NCBI GenBank assembly: GCA_030549335.1
Contig: CM060196.1
Coordinates: forward strand, 15,593,501 to 15,657,500
Source: Pontederia crassipes
Taxonomy: Eukaryota; Streptophyta; Magnoliopsida; Commelinales; Pontederiaceae
Length of the DNA stretch: 64,000 bases
Direction: 5' to 3'
Under the pieces are notes generated by a model, which was not told where the DNA came from, made no database searches, and worked only from the letters and a program-made list of their open reading frames with translations. The position numbers and the translations under genes were made by a program. Within the stretch, counting starts at the first letter, position 1, and each line of letters starts with the position of its first letter. Shown here piece after piece: positions 1-12,232 of this stretch.

Positions 1-2108
1 AAGTTTACTTATCAGCGAGACTGGAATTATCTTAATGTATATTTGATAATTTTATAATGTAGCTGATTATTAGTAAAAAAGATAGGGGGAGGGTTGTTTA
101 TTTTTTAAGGAAATAAATTAACTAGTTTAGTAGAAACTAACTAATTATTAATTTTAGTGATTTTATTCAAATGCATAACTACTTAATTTGAAAATAAGTT
201 CAGTAAGTAATTACTTATTAGCATTTGAAACATATCATTTTCTTTTTTACTAGTTAAACCAAATGGGCCCTTAATCTAATAGGTATGGGTAAGAAAAAAG
301 GTTTTCACCTCGAAATATTATTTGGCAGTAGAAGTAATATTATAATTCATTTCAAAAGAATATTTAGGTCAAATGGGTGCCTCTATTTGTATTTTTTTTT
401 CGTTTGCGGTTCTAATTAGGTGATTTTACATATTAAAAAAATAACTTAATTTCAATTGTTTCTATTTCTTAAATCAATTTTCTAGGTTTTTCGAGTAAAA
501 AAGTTTTTTTACTTACAACTCTAATAATATCCCATATTTTTTTAACCAACAATTGAAGATGTGACTCATTTTTTAATACTCTATTAGACCATGGCCAGGA
601 CCATAGGCTTCGATTTATGAGCTCATATCTATACATTATACTTTTACTAGTACTATTTTTAGGTTCCTATTCGTATTCACATTTATGTGCGAGTTCAATC
701 ATCATATGAGTCATCAACCATGTCATCGTTTCTATTTACTTGACATGCATAGATACAAGTACAAGGAAGAGAGTCCTAGTGAGTATCAAGCTTAGCGTCA
801 ATTTAAAATAATCATATGAAACAGTATATCAATACATATAAGCTAATAAAAAAATATTAACAACAAACAATATAGAAATAATCATTTTTAAAATGTAAAA
901 GTTTCAATTGCCAATAGATGAATAACTTTTATAATTTATCAATAGCCAAATATTCGTTATCTAATCTCAACTAATTTGATCAATTAGCAATGTCAATGTT
1001 AAATTATCAATTATCCATAGAATATCATGAAATAAGTGAATATTATCAATGATCAATTAGTAAAATAATTACTAATAATTAATCATCAGTTACAAATCAA
1101 CCGCTTATCAATTCCCAACCATTAGTCCCTTGCCTATAGTCCATTAATAATGATTTAATAATATAAATTATTAATTGATCACAAATTTGACCTCGATTAG
1201 TAGTTATCAAATTAAAATTATCTATCTATCATAATTATCAATTAATCCCAGTTAATAATTTTTAACCATCCATCACTTACAATTATCGATTAATCAAAAT
1301 TATAAATAAATTAATAATTATTCATCAATCACCATTATCAATTGGTTGTAACTTAAAATCTATTACATCTAATTAACCTTCTTAAACATTTTTTTATTAA
1401 TGTGTTGAACTGAATTATCAATTGACTATCAGGAGTTATCAATCAATTATGATTAACGTAATTTGAAGAGCTTTGATTTATTAATCGTAATTATGACTAC
1501 CTTTATTATTTTATTGTCTTGATCATCATGATATTGCATGAAACTAAAAGGAACAATATCAATAGCACGAATGAAATTAATAACGATGATGAATAAGCAT
1601 GGATCAATTAATAATAAAATATGTGATTAAATATATATTTAAAAAGTAAAATATCTTTTTTGTCACGAGTCGTGATAAAGTGTCATGATCATAATTAGTC
1701 ATTCAAAAGTCATTGAAATCATCTCGAAGAATTTTATTTTTCAAGGAAAAGTCTATCTATTAATATAAGAACTCGATGAGTCAAAATACATCAATTATTG
1801 AACTCTCTGAGGTGAGATATTCGTCCAAAATATATCGCTATCTTCGAGAATTATTATGATATTACCGTTGCATCTTAATAAGACACTTAGACACATGACA
1901 TCGTGTGTTTTCATATCTAAAATTCTAAATACTAAACTTCGTAACTTTTCTCCCTACTTTTCGAAGTTCCTATGCATCGAAATATTAATATCATATCATA
2001 AATCTATAATCTAATATACTCGGAAGTATAATATTATATAAAAATGCATTTACATGTTTTAAGAAATTAAGATGAAAACTCACCTTTTTTTTTCTAAATT
2101 GATCAAAC
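1..2108. other. AT-rich intergenic DNA, no gene seen
   Basis: Low-GC sequence with short homopolymer runs and no open frame resembling a protein. Many short ATCAATTAT/AATTATCAA words recur between about 950 and 1480, so an old diverged repeat is possible, but I cannot define unit borders. Confidence 0.6.
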
Positions 2109-2414
2109 TCGTGTTCACCCTCACCCGATCAACTCAGTTTTATTTTTTTATTTAAGCGTAAGCTTATATTTAATTTATTTTTAAAAAAAATTAAATAAAA
2201 TATTTTAAGAATAGAAATAATATTAAATAATTAGAAAATTTATTTTATACTTTAAATTAAATATGAATTTTTTATATTAAATAAATATAAAATAGTAAAA
2301 AAATATAAAAAAATGAATGATCGAATAATCTGATCCGATTGAGTTGGATCTGTTTTGACCCTCAAAACTCCTTTAATCCGACTCGATTTGGATTTGTTCA
2401 CGCCCGTGAACACC
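2109..2414 (+). mobile_element. MITE-like element, family B copy 1
   Basis: An AT-rich core is bounded by GC-richer arms. The left arm starts near 2111 with GTGTTCACCCTCACCCG and the right arm ends near 2413 as the inverse of GGTGTTCACGGGCG, giving a short terminal inverted repeat. Subterminal words of the type GATCCGA/GAGTCGG are typical of small hAT-like elements. The core (about 2150-2330) matches the cores at 46500-46680 (inverted) and 59130-59285, so this is a repeat family within the window. No clean TSD was found, so the superfamily is an inference. Confidence 0.55.
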
Positions 2415-4526
2415 TTTAGTGTTGACAAGACGTTCTCTGACTTGTGTTCATTGTGTGCGATAAGAAATTTGTCTCAAAATTCACACATTAGGTAGGAAAA
2501 ATATATTTGAGAGAAACAAGTGGAGTTTTTGGTGAGTTTATGTGGAGTTCTTGAAAATTAATTTTATTTCATTTAAAATTTATTATTGAAATCAAAATTT
2601 AATCTTGTTTTCTAAATGTATTCACTTTTTCTTTTATTTTTTTTATAATAATTATTTTAGTTTCTTTTATATTATTACATTATCACTCTTAGGTCATTTC
2701 TTTTATAAAATAACATTATTTACTCTCCAAAAGAGATCATGTGGGCATCTATGATGTTCCGAATATAAAGGCCCGGACATCCTATTAAATATTAAATTCA
2801 TAAATTAATGTTTTATAATATTTATATGCAATTAAAGAAAACAAATACTATGTTTAATTATATTAATCTGAAAATTGAAAAGATGTGATTTGAGTGGTGA
2901 TTCCTCAATTGCCATCACCGTCAGCATCCAGTACGTGATGCAGATATGATTCCATTACCAAAATCCTTTATAAGTAACAACGCATGCGTACCCTCATCCT
3001 CATCTCGCCCAGTGCCCAACCTTAAAAGCAAAGCATAAATATATATATACACCCTGCCAAAAAGTAATAAAGCGATCGAATAATATAATATTCTGTTTGT
3101 GTCAGTGATCAACGTACTTTAGAGCTTTTTCCTCTTACATTTTTTGAATTATGATTTTTTTTCATCTGTTTGTGACTTTCAAATCTCTATTAATTTTTAT
3201 TTTTTTTTTAATTTATGAAATGACCAAACTATCTTTTATTAACATGCTCGTTTTACAGATTTCATCATATTCACAAACTTATTTCAATCGCGCGAGGACA
3301 ATTTAATTATTTTATAAATTAAAATAATAAAAAAATAATATAAAAGTTAAATTAGATTGATAAATGAACTTAAGTGAAAAATTAATGCACAGCCCCTTAA
3401 GGCACTTTTTTTTTTCTTCTCAATTTTATATCTGTATATGTTAAACTTGGGATCCAAATCTAATAAAAAAACACTAATAAGCAAAAATATGGTCGTTTCC
3501 CTTCTTTCATATAACAAAACAAATGTTAACCCCAAAGACAAAAAAAATTAATTGTTTTGCATATGATGATGTGCAATGCACAGTCCAAGAAGATGGAGTT
3601 GTCCTCCTATAAATGTCCTATTTAGAACACCACGTCTTTGATCTCTACAAGTAATAAATTGAAAACATATGAGCAAGGCAGGAACGTGATGATGTCCCCC
3701 TTTGAATCCCAATCCAACGCCAAAAGGTTTTGCACGCATTAATTTATTTGGGGCCTATGACAAAAAGTAATAGAATTTATTAATTGAAGCACTAATAATT
3801 AATTTGCGTTCTCTACCAAATCTGTCGTGCTCTCTCTCTCTCTCTCTCTCTCGTGAGTCTAGAAGTCGAGTTTGATTGCTCAATTTTGTTTCAACTTTAA
3901 CTAGAAGTTGTAAAACCACTTGCTTATTATGATGGTGAGATGAAATCATGTGCACATGTGGGGCACAATAACGAAAGGCATAAAAAACAAAATCATTGCA
4001 CAAGGGGGGAGAGAGAGAGAAAAAAAAAAGTTAAGTTTGTCCGATGGGACCAAAAAATGCCGCCAACTTTGAAAGTTGGAACTCGGAAGATTCATTTCCC
4101 ATTTCACAACACAAGTGAAAGTGGAGACACCAAGTCATCATCAATCACTCACCACCCACTGCCTTAAATTTAGGCAAGAGGGAGCTCGGCGACATGCTTA
4201 TACAGACAAATATGTCACACTATTATTTTATAGTACACAGTCCAAACTTAGTTGTGATACGAAAAGTTAGAAACTCGTTTTTGAGTTATTTTATGTTTTT
4301 AAGTCATGGTAGGTGAGTCATTCATATTAGGAGTTATTAACATCTGACTAATGATATATCTAGCCAATTCAGCGACTCCACGTATGACTCTATTAATCAA
4401 TTATGCCAATCATCGCTGATTTATTTTTTGAGTTATTTTAATCTAGTAGAGGTAGACCTAAACTTCTCAGTCAATTAAGATTTTGTGCAGTGAGTTATTT
4501 TTAAAGAAAATTAGTACTTTTTTATT
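2415..4526. other. intergenic DNA with CT microsatellite
   Basis: No gene recognised. Holds a (CT)n tract at 3830-3852 and short poly(T)/poly(A) runs. The short open frames here are AT-rich, lack homology that I recognise and overlap on both strands. Confidence 0.55.
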
Positions 4527-4682
4527 TATTTTCGAATTATATGTTTTCTATATTTAACTTTAATTAACAATGGTTTTGTTTTATCTCAAAAGTTTAGTGT
4601 AATTTTTTTTTATTTTCGAATTATATGTTTTCTATATTTAACTTTAATTAACAATGGTTTTGTTTTATCTCAAAAGTTTAGT
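4527..4682. repeat. 84-bp tandem duplication
   Basis: The block starting TATTTTCGAATTATATG at 4527 recurs at 4611 and the two copies are almost identical up to about 4682 (period 84 bp). The near identity shows that the duplication is young. No gene is affected. Confidence 0.9.
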
Positions 4683-5439
4683 GCCTTGTTTAAGACAAGC
4701 GTGCTAGTTGCACATTGTATGTGTCATTTTATACGTGCAAGTGTAAACCACATATTCATAAAAGGGATACTAATTGGATTATCTCAAATTTATTACTTTA
4801 CAAGTGTATTCTACCCAAACAAGTAGATAAAAGATCGGAGGCAATTTAGAACAAGTTAAATATTTTAATATTACAATGACAAGAGGAAAACTACAAGTTT
4901 GATGTTTTATGGATAGCAATAAAGTAGATAAATAATCAAAATAGCAAACTTATTAAATAATATACTTGGTAATATAATATAAGTGATTTGATCATTGTTG
5001 ATTTTACTTTGTTCTACTATTAATAAAAAATTAAAGTGAACAAATAGTGAAAATATAAAATAATAAAAAAAGTGTGTGGAAAATTAATAGTAGAAAATTA
5101 ATAATTCCCTAGCTATTATATTATTCGTTAATGTAATAAGAAAAGAAGTCTCAAAAGAAAATTATCAATTTTGAAAATAAAATATTAAAATGATAAATAT
5201 TTTTAAAAATTACAAATGTGCTGGTCCGACTGGATAAATTTAAAAGCCTATTAAATGTTCAATAATAAATTATTAAAATAAATAGACCGGTCGGACATAT
5301 TTAATATGATTTATTAGGAGCCCGCGTCATTGGTCAAACGTCATTAAAACTGCTAAAGTTTTGTTCCCTTTTTATTTACGAGAGTATAAATATTTAACAT
5401 TCTGAATAGTGGCCTTAATGCTACTCTAGAATATCAATG
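4683..5439. other. AT-rich intergenic DNA
   Basis: No coding potential seen. A short inverted pair of GGTCCGAC/GACCGGTCGGAC words near 5222 and 5285 hints at a decayed small DNA element, but no TSD could be defined. Confidence 0.5.
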
Positions 5440-5640
5440 TTTTTAAAATTTATGGTGTTTGTCTAATAGCAGAGTTTAGTGTCAAACTCTAGTTAGGTTC
5501 TGCTAATTTTAAATTTGAGTCTTAAAATTATCATTTTAGTCGGATAATAAAACATTAATATTTTATCTTTTCAGTTTCAAATTAATCGAATGCTAAGAGT
5601 TTTGAACATCGAAAACTTCTCATAAGCTCGATCGGTATAA
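5440..5640 (+). repeat. dispersed repeat C, copy 1
   Basis: This stretch aligns by eye with 47606-47795. Shared landmarks in the same order are a GTAGAGTT/GCAGAGTT word, TTTAAATTTGAG, AATCATTTTGG-like, TTTCGAATTAGTCGA-like and a GAACATCGAA word. A partial copy of the left part recurs at 5868-5995. Diverged, non-coding and of unknown class. Confidence 0.5.
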
Positions 5641-5867
5641 AAAAATATTAATTTTTTTATTCTGTTTTACTTATTATACAAATATGAGAAGATGAAAGAT
5701 CTTAATTAAACATTTCATGAATATCAAACTCTCTTAAATCATATTTTACTTTTTTACAAAAGATTATTTGACGAATAAACATATTTTATTTTCTTCGAGG
5801 AAAAAATTTATCACGTTTTTTCGGGTGGAATAGATTTTTTGAATTATTCAAAATTTTCTTACACATC

Positions 5868-5995
5868 TATTAATGCCACTCTAGAATATCAATGCATTTT
5901 TTAACTCCATTGATAATAGAGTTGAATTATGTGCTAGTAGTTTTAAGTTCATAGGGGAATAATTTTATCATTTCGAATTAATTACGTGTTAATAA
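5868..5995 (+). repeat. dispersed repeat C, partial copy
   Basis: Repeats the landmark ACTCTAGAATATCAATG found at 5423-5440, followed by an AATAGAGTTGAATT-like word and TTTCGAATTAATTA. This suggests local duplication of the 5.4-kb repeat. The 600 bp that follow are AT-rich with no gene. Confidence 0.45.
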
Positions 5996-6674
5996 TATTA
6001 TATAATAATAATATATAATTTAATATAATAGTATTAGTAATTTATATAATAGTTTAATATATATAATTTAAATGCATATATATAATTTATATAATAGTAA
6101 TTTAATATAGATTGATAAAAAAATGATAATAATATGATTAATACAGAGTAGCATTATATAAGAACTTTTAATAACATTTATAATAAAGTTATTTTGTGCA
6201 TCTAATACTTTTATAATAATTATAATCAATCATATTTTTCTTAATTAAATTTCTTAAAAAATCATGTATCATTTGTTGAAAATAAAAGAATAAAAAAATG
6301 AAATAAATTGAATTGATAAAATCGTTAGAATCTTACAATCTTATCAATCCTATTATCACGATCGTGATTTCGATTACGTTGATCTCAATTATATTAATAT
6401 ATTTTCGAGACATTTTTGCTAACTTTTATCGTTTCTGTTTCTCCCTGAAATGGGTGAACATATTTGAGGCCCACCTCGGAGACTTGCAATTTTGTATGGA
6501 TGCCTATGCAACATTTTTTTCAATAAGATAATCTCCATTTTTTTAAAAAAAAAGGAAGAGGACCATATTTGACTTGGTTCTCCTTAAACGGCGAGTAGTA
6601 GAAGACAACTTAGCAGAGTACTGACCACATTTGACTTGGTGTTCTCTACTCTTCCCCTGCTGGAGCCTGGGCCC

Positions 6675-6770
6675 ACTCTCTCTCTCTCTCTCTCATACAC
6701 AATGACACAAATTAACGCTCAATCTCTCTCTCTCTCTCACATACACACAATGACACAAATTAACGCTCAA
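6675..6770. repeat. two-copy tandem repeat with CT tracts
   Basis: Two units, each a (CT)n tract followed by CATACACA(CA)ATGACAC and AAATTAACGCTCAA, lie at about 6676-6722 and 6723-6770. They differ by one CA insertion. A microsatellite-associated local duplication next to a Copia LTR fragment. Confidence 0.85.
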
Positions 6771-6809
6771 AGTAACAACAGGCAGCGGTACAAAGTGTTA
6801 AGTACAAAT

Positions 6810-7340
6810 TGTTAAAAATTACTCCAGTATTCGCGTTCTTGATTGGGAATCAAGACTTGGTCTCTCTTGTTAGAGTTGGTGAATACTTCAGGGTCCCTTG
6901 TTTCTCACACCGGGTTCGCCCACGTGAGCTTAGGGGAATCTGAGTATTACCTAATTAACAGTATTGCTGGCGTACGAATGAAAGGGGGGGTTCGGGGGGC
7001 CCCGCCCCCCGACGGCGGTCCCGCTCGCCGGTGAGCGGGCGGGGGTTCGGGGGCAGCGCCCCCGAAATCTAGACGGGTTTTGAGCTTTTGTTTAGCCGGC
7101 CCGTGTGGTTCGGATTAGGTTTTTTCTCTGTTTGTTTGAGTTTTAAACCCGGTTTGGAGAGGCTATTAATAGCCTAATTTCTGATGTAATTTGGTGTGGC
7201 GGCTGTAAACCTAAACATATAGTGGAACCTCTTTGCAGGAGGTAACCCTCATCTCAAGGGTGAACCTGGGTAAATTTCGTGTGTCTCCTCTATTTTTCTG
7301 CAATCTCTCTGCGATCTTCTCTCCTTGTTCTCGGATTTTC
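6810..7340 (+). mobile_element. Copia-type LTR fragment
   Basis: Begins with TGTTAAAAATTAC and contains a run of features that I associate with plant Copia LTRs: a GGGAATCAAGACTTGG block, a very GC-rich foldback segment (6984-7066) with GGGGGCAGCGCCCCCG, then a CATCTCAAGGGTGAACC block and TAAATTTCGTGTGTC near the expected R/U5 region. No matching terminal ...CA end or TSD was found and no internal retroelement sequence follows, so the copy is truncated on the right; the right border is approximate. Confidence 0.6.
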
Positions 7341-8400
7341 CCATCATCTCTGCCCAGTCTTCTCTTCTCTTCACCCAAAGCAAAAAAGATGCGGAACATC
7401 GGAAGCAGAAGCAGAGGGAAGAAGAAGAGGAGGGATGAGAGTAAAGTTCGGGGTGAGAAGATTGACGCAACTGCTGGTGCTGGTGCGTTTTAATATCCAC
7501 CAAAACCCAAAAGCCACAGAGTCCACAGGCACAGTACACCAGGGATGGTAAATGCAGGTAGAGAGCTGGTAAAAAAAAAATGACAGGACCACCACCACCA
7601 TGGAACCTGCAGACCGCAGCGCAGAGGAAGGAGCGATAGTGTGGAGCCCTTCACCTTCTGGTAAAATAAGAGAGAGATAGAAAGATGAACAGAGCAATTA
7701 AATTACTGTGTTCATATGCGTGGAAACATGGAGCGGAGTTCCCGACTCATTGAGATCGATATTATAAATGGAAACCATGGGGGGAAGGCAGTGCACACAG
7801 GACCAGTCTTGGCAATTCATAGATTGATTGATCAGAAGAACAGAGCAATCACAGGTTGATTCCCCGAGAATTGAAGTACCAGTGAACAGAGGGCAGGGCG
7901 CAGCTGATACGCAACAGCCTTTATGCCTGTCTCTCTTGCAGTGCCCAAAGTTTTGACTTGTGTAGTTCTGCTGAGTGAGCGAGGTGGGAAGAGAGAGAAA
8001 GAGAAGGTAGACGAGTTTGGTGGCATTACATTTTCCGTGCCTATATAAAACTTTAAAAGATATACGAGTAAAAGATTCGTAGCAATCATGCCATGGAAGA
8101 GGCCTAGGAGGGGAGTTTTTGTTTGGTTTGGTTGGCACAGAGAGGTGGGAGTTCTTGTCAATCAATCAAACAAAAAAAACAAGCAATCAATCAGGTTTTC
8201 ACTCATTCAAAGTCTGTGTGTCTGTGCCTGCAGGCCAAAGGCAATGAGACTTTTAATGATCTCGACAGCCTCTCCTTCTCCTCAGCTCAGCTGTGGATTG
8301 TGTGATCTATGCCTCCCCCCACACACACACAATTCATTTGCCACCAAACTTTCCATTGTCACACCAAATGTGAGTGGCGCAACTAATTAAAAAGATTATA
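7341..8400. other. GC-richer spacer, unassigned
   Basis: About 1 kb with base composition closer to genic DNA than its surroundings. Overlapping short frames exist on both strands (for example 7698-8165 minus, 8088-8390 plus), but none has a recognisable domain or a convincing codon pattern. A TATA-like CTATATAAAA lies at 8041-8050, 38 bp upstream of an ATG at 8088. It could be a promoter, a non-coding transcript or a gene relic. I cannot choose between these. Confidence 0.35.
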
Positions 8401-10598
8401 TATAAAATGATAACAAAAATTAGTAGTGTAAGGTTTATTTTAAAAAAACATTATTTTTATTGAAATTGGTTATTATTCTTTTATTTAAATAAAAATTTAT
8501 TTACTTACTTTAGATAGATTTTTTATAAAGAAAAATGAAGGAATTTTCTTCTCCCTATGCTCTTCACTTTCTTTAGCTTCTATTTAAAGATAATTGCATT
8601 GATGTAATTATCCTTGTATATATAACTTATTATTATTAATTTTTAAAGACAAAATTGTCTTATGAAAATAAGACTTAATTTTTTTTTCATAGTAATTCTC
8701 ACACATTATATCCAAACAAAACCTAAATGACAAAAAAACAACCTCTCCATTATCAAGACCATAATTGTCTTGTAAATTTTATTTTTAACAATGGTATTTA
8801 TGTGTTTCTTTGATTTATCCTAAACTAATAGGAAAAAACTCTTAATATTTAAGCACAAAAATAAGTACAGATTCAAAAGGAAAAATTTTGTACAAAGAGG
8901 GCGACGAAAATGTAAATAATTGCAAACTGAGGAGTGTCCAATGGAGAAAAATATTGGAGGCACCAATGAAAAACCAAAATTCAAAATATAAAAAGAATAA
9001 ATTTCAGTTAGGTACTTGAAATTTATCTTCTTTTCTCAATTCGATTTTGTAATATTAATTTAAACCTTTAATTAATTAATGTATTTTAGCTATGATCCTT
9101 TTAGCGAAGAATTATAATTTTATAATTTATATAATTGTCGTGATAAAATAAAAAAAAAATAAAGTCATCGCCCCTCGCCAACTGCAGGAGGAAAGAGGTG
9201 GGCATCCTTCCCATCCACTTCTTAAAGAAATTAAAATTTAATCATCAAATTGGAAAGGAAGATAAAAGATAACAATTACTCGAATATAAAAAAAGAAAAA
9301 ATAAAGAGGGATAGGAAGATATAGAAATAAAAATGAGGATAAGGAGTTGTTAATAAAAATAAAGGCAAAAAAAGCGAAGATAATAAGTTTAAAGAATCTT
9401 AAGCAGAAATAAGAAGTAAATGTGAAAACTGATATTTTATGATTAAAAAATAACAATATATCACAAAAAAAATTACAAGTTGGGAGTGATCTTTTAATAA
9501 AACGTACCGCTCCACAATGTTATAATCGACATAATTTTTGTAAGAATATTTAGTTGTTAGTAGGTTATTATTAATAATTTTTGTAAGAATATTTAGTTGT
9601 TAGTAGGTTATTATTAACTCATATTCAGTATAAATTAACACAAATAATATTCTTCCGATAGAGAAAATAAATTGATTCAAACGGGTCGAGTTTCAACTTT
9701 CAATGGAACAATGATTCTGCCATTTTCGAAAGGCCTCTAGATGATGATTTTTGTCATAAATTTATTCATCAAATTTATTTATTTCTAAATTATGTCTTTA
9801 TATCATGCTATTTCATATATGTATGTATATATATACTATATAAATATATTGTGTTTAGTAATAATTTAAAAATAATTGATTTATTATATGCCAATGTCAC
9901 ACTTGTCCAAATAGATGATTTTTTTTTTGCCTTTAACGAGGATACATTTGAAAAGATCATTTATAAGCCGAAAGACGACTTCTTAAGAAAATAAAGTTTA
10001 GTGGTTATAATGGCGAAAAAATATATCACCCTGTATGTATAAAAATGCATTTGATCAAAAATTATTACCACCTAACTAATTTAATATTCGAATGAAAAAA
10101 AATTAATATAAAAATTACTAACATCCAATAACCCGGAACATAATCTCTATTATCTTACTGTACCAACCACCGTCTATTATAAAATATAGTTTTCTACCGC
10201 GAGATCGTCGAGCGAAAACATTGTTCGGGTGCACAATACACTTCATTTTTCATTAGCCCCAGTATTTTAAAATTACGTCCTTTTCATCTTTCTTTAGGTG
10301 ATCTCATAGTCAATTGGTCATATGCTTATCAAAATATTAAAAGGCATCCAACGCTGACAAAAGGCAATATTGATATTTTTTCCCCATCAAACATGGCGTA
10401 ATAGGGTGAGAAAATATAAAATTCACAATGGGATACTACTAAAAAAAATTATTATTTTTTGGATACGTGTGATGGTCTTTAGTTTGTCATTTTTGGTTGG
10501 TGATACGTGTGATGCATAGATAACTTATTTAGATTAAGAAAGTTTCATGTCATTTTCATTCTATGTCACAATATATATATATATATATATATAGGGTT
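8401..10598. other. AT-rich intergenic DNA
   Basis: No gene recognised. Contains the tandem duplication at 9531-9616 and, at its right edge, the (AT)n tract 10571-10592 that borders the next element. Confidence 0.55.
9531..9616. repeat. 43-bp perfect tandem duplication
   Basis: The unit beginning ATAATTTTTGTAAGAATA at 9531 is repeated from 9574 without visible mismatch. Two copies, period 43 bp, in non-coding DNA. Confidence 0.92.
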
Positions 10599-10969
10599 TA
10601 ATGAGTGTATGAAGCGTCTTCCGTGTGAAGCGTGTGTGAAATGATTTTAGACATACTTATGTTTATTTTTTTCGATATTTTTCTTCATCGATAGTTTAGA
10701 GGATCACGGGGATAACAAATATTTGATTCAAATCATTAATAATAAATTTTTTATTATTTTTTAATTTTGACGAACTTTTATACATTATTATCCGTTATAA
10801 TGGATATAAGCATTTTATATAACTTCTAAACTTATAAAACTATTTTTTTGTTATCATGAATGATCATTTAAGCTATTAGTAAAAAAAAGATATCGGAAAA
10901 AATGAAGAAAAATATGTCTATGGCTGCTTCACACACGCTTCACACGGAAAGTACTTCACACGCTCATTT
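10599..10969. mobile_element. foldback MITE bordered by AT microsatellites
   Basis: About 370 bp whose ends pair as a long imperfect inverted repeat. The left end runs from AATGAGTGTATGAAGCG through CCGTGTGAAGCGTGTGTGAA (10600-10640) and is mirrored at 10928-10968. Inner arms also pair (GACATACTTATG near 10650 with CATAGACATATTTTTC, mirrored near 10910). No ORF. The left side abuts (AT)n at 10571-10592 and the right side a (CATA)n tract at 10973-10996. Its end TTTAATGAGTGT resembles the end of the neighbouring 11020-12232 element. Confidence 0.8.
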
Positions 10970-11019
10970 TTTCCATACATACATACATACATACATATAT
11001 ATATATAGAGAGGGGGGGG

Positions 11020-12232
11020 TTTAATGATTGTGTAACACCCATTTGGTGAAGCATTGTGTAACGCTTCGATCACAATCGTTCATTTTAGATCAATGGTTTG
11101 GATTGATCGTACGCTCTCTCTAACTCTCACGATCGAGACGGCCGTGATTGGGGAAGGGAGCAGCGACGATCGACAAATGGCAACGGCGATCGACGAAAGC
11201 AGGAAAGCCGATGACGATGCGAAAGGGGGCAACGACGATCGGCGAATGGCAGCGACGGAAGGGGGCAGCGGCGATCGGCGAATGGCGCAACGATCGATGG
11301 AAGTAGGAAAGTTGGTGGCGGCGCGGAAGACGGCAACAGCGATCGGCAAATGACAACGGCGGAAGGGGGCAATGGCGATCGGCAAATGGCAACGGCGATC
11401 GGGACGACGGTGATCGGAGAAAATCGGTGGTGACGCGGACTCGACGATGTGTGGGTTCAGATCGACGACGACAGGCTTGGATTGACAACGCACAGCCTCA
11501 GATCGACGACAACAACATAAATCGAACACAAATCGGGGAAGGAGGCCAGCCTGTGCTGGTTGGGCGACGAACAGTCGACGGCGGGCTCGGCGAATGGCAG
11601 CGACGGAAGGGGGCAGCGGCGATCGGCGAATGGGGCAACGATCGATGGAAGTAGGAAAGTTGGTGGCGGCGCGGAAGAGGGCAACAGCGATCGACAAATG
11701 ACAACGGCGGAAGGGGGCAATGGTGATCGGCAAATGGCAACGGTGATCGGAGAAAATCGGTGGTGACGCGGACTCGACGATGTGTGGGTTCAGATCGACG
11801 ACGACAGGCTTGGATTGACAACGCACAGCCTCAGATCGACGACAACAACATAAATCGAACACAAATCGGGGAAGGAGGCCAGCCTGTGCTGGTTGGGCGA
11901 CGAACAGTCGACGGCGGGCTCAGATCGACGATGGCAACACAGATCGAAGATGGGGACGCTGATCGGGGAAGGGGGCCGCCGACGATGCACATCATTAATA
12001 GATGAGCCACTCCTGCCACCGTATGGTCGTGGCAGCGACGATCAGAGGGGGAAGAGGCGAAGAGGTGGCGGTAGCGGCTGCAATGATCCGAGGGGGAGAG
12101 AGAAAAGAGAGAGGGCACAAGAGAGATAGAGAGAAAAATAATAAAATAATCACAATCCTATATGCAAAATGGAGGGTCCAGATTGGAGTGTTACACGATC
12201 CTTCACCAAATGGGTGTTACACAATCATTAAA
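11020..12232. mobile_element. TIR element with GC-rich repeated interior
   Basis: A 1213-bp element with a perfect 32-bp terminal inverted repeat (11020-11051 against 12201-12232), starting TTTAATGATTGTGTAACACC; similarity continues inward for about 15 bp with mismatches. The interior is far more GC-rich than the surrounding DNA and is dominated by GGCGATCGGCGAATGGC-like words, including a two-unit tandem repeat. Long frames exist on both strands but are translation artefacts of this simple structure. No transposase was seen, so it is non-autonomous. Flanks are TA-rich microsatellite DNA and no unique TSD can be read. A Mutator-like or gene-fragment-carrying element is possible. Confidence 0.85.
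11241..11921. repeat. two-unit tandem repeat, ~340 bp per unit
   Basis: Unit 1 (11241-11588) and unit 2 (11589-11921) both begin GGCGAATGGCAGCGACGG and end in GTCGACGGCGGGCTC. Unit 2 lacks about 15 bp present near 11403-11417. Similarity is very high, so the duplication inside the TIR element is recent. Weaker GATCGGCAAATGG sub-repeats run through each unit. Confidence 0.92.

Noticed and set aside
11080..11862. A 260-codon minus-strand open frame and several overlapping frames in the 11-12 kb region
   Set aside because: They are Arg/Ser/Pro-rich translations of tandem GGCGATCGG-type repeats inside a TIR element, open in several frames on both strands at once, with repeated identical segments.
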